Notes under the pieces: generated by a model
The model's input: the letters and a program-made list of their open reading frames with translations, nothing else
Told to the model about the DNA's origin: nothing
Database searches by the model: none
Shown here: positions 6,808 to 7,288 of the stretch, in pieces
How positions within the stretch are numbered: the first letter of the stretch is position 1
Layout: the number at the start of each line of letters is the position of its first letter
NCBI GenBank assembly: GCA_041685645.1
Contig: JAWLFI010000132.1
Span: forward strand, 1 to 7,288
DNA length: 7,288 bases
Direction: 5' to 3'
DNA from: JAWLFI01 sp041685645
GTDB taxonomy: Bacteria; Bacteroidota; Bacteroidia; Chitinophagales; Saprospiraceae
Position numbers and translations under genes: made by a program

Positions 6808-7288
6808 TTATTGTGTAATCGATAAAAATTCCTCTTCGAGCGTCCGTTTGCGTAGCTTGAGATGCTGAAGTACTATTCCCTGTTGATAAGTAGCTGAATT
6901 GATATCCTCAGGTCGCAAATCAGAGCTGATCGATAGTAAGAGTATGTTTCCGTCTTTTTGAATGAATTGGATATCTTCCCTGCTATCGAGCCAATGGAAC
7001 AGTGCTTTTTCCTTATCCGCTGGAACCGCTAATTCTAATATTGGGTTGTCATCTAATATGGTACCTACAGGACCTGAAGCTAATAGCTTACCGTTCTTTA
7101 AAATAGCTACATGAGAGCATATTTTTTCCACTTCATCTAGAATATGACTGGCCATAAGAATGGTTTTCCCTTCGTCGGCAATTTTCAAAATGATTTCCCG
7201 GATTTCAGCAATTCCCTGAGGGTCGAGGCCGTTTGTGGGCTCATCGAAAATAAGTACTTCTGGCTCGCCAATTAAAGATGCCGCAATG
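6808..7288 (-). CDS. ABC transporter ATP-binding protein (partial, C-terminal part)
   Basis: The frame is open to the right edge, so the gene starts outside the window; 159 residues are visible. An internal TTG at 7188 is not the real start, because conserved ATPase sequence lies upstream of it. Seen: IAASLIGEPEVLIFDEP with Walker B and catalytic Glu, the D-loop TNGLDPQG, the H-switch MASHILDEVE, then ILKNGKLLASGP, and a C-terminal regulatory-type domain ending LEEEFLSITQ, typical of the CcmA/BcrA-like ATPases paired with ABC-2 permeases. Walker A and the LSGGQ signature lie beyond the edge, so full activity cannot be verified. It energises the adjacent permease, whose start is 10 bp downstream, from the cytoplasmic face. 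Confidence 0.93.
   Translation of the reverse strand, partial: IAASLIGEPEVLIFDEPTNGLDPQGIAEIREIILKIADEGKTILMASHILDEVEKICSHVAILKNGKLLASGPVGTILDDNPILELAVPADKEKALFHWLDSREDIQFIQKDGNILLLSISSDLRPEDINSATYQQGIVLQHLKLRKRTLEEEFLSITQ

Noticed and set aside
6808..7188. A complete 126-residue protein starting at the TTG at 7188
   Set aside because: The frame remains open to the edge and encodes Walker B and the D-loop upstream of that TTG, so it is the 3' part of a longer ATPase gene.

Overview
The window looks like chromosomal DNA from a member of the Bacteroidota. This is an inference. The start codons lack clear Shine-Dalgarno sequences, the leaders are AT-rich, GC is moderate, and the gene families (HelD-like helicase, AI-2E transporter, SulP-STAS permease, ABC-2 exporter) are ordinary for that phylum. 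No rRNA, tRNA, CRISPR array, intact insertion sequence or phage gene was seen.

Layout from left to right. Positions 1-23 may hold the first seven codons of a minus-strand gene that runs off the left edge. Positions 24-429 hold no convincing gene. Positions 430-2511 (minus) encode a complete HelD-type superfamily 1 helicase/ATPase, a family that removes RNA polymerase from stalled or post-termination complexes. Positions 2622-3713 (minus), 110 bp upstream of it, encode an AI-2E/PerM-family membrane protein, so the two may share a transcript. A 490-bp divergent gap (3714-4203) follows. It contains the one clearly odd stretch of the window: a GC-rich, hairpin-dense block (about 3781-3920, roughly 74% GC over 3811-3920) set between stretches of about 15-17% GC. 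Positions 4204-5733 (plus) encode a complete SulP anion permease with a C-terminal STAS domain. Positions 5979-6797 and 6808-7288 (both minus) encode the permease and the C-terminal half of the ATPase of an ABC-2 type exporter. The ATPase is the upstream gene, lies 10 bp from the permease, and is cut by the right edge.

The genes do not form one pathway. They read as separate housekeeping or membrane-transport units: possible RNA polymerase recycling, a putative small-molecule or ion exporter of the AI-2E family, anion uptake, and an ABC exporter. I found no convincing undescribed multi-gene system. The best candidate for something unusual is the GC-rich structured block between the AI-2E and SulP genes. 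It looks like an inserted repeat or a structured-RNA element, but deciding that needs a genome-wide copy search.
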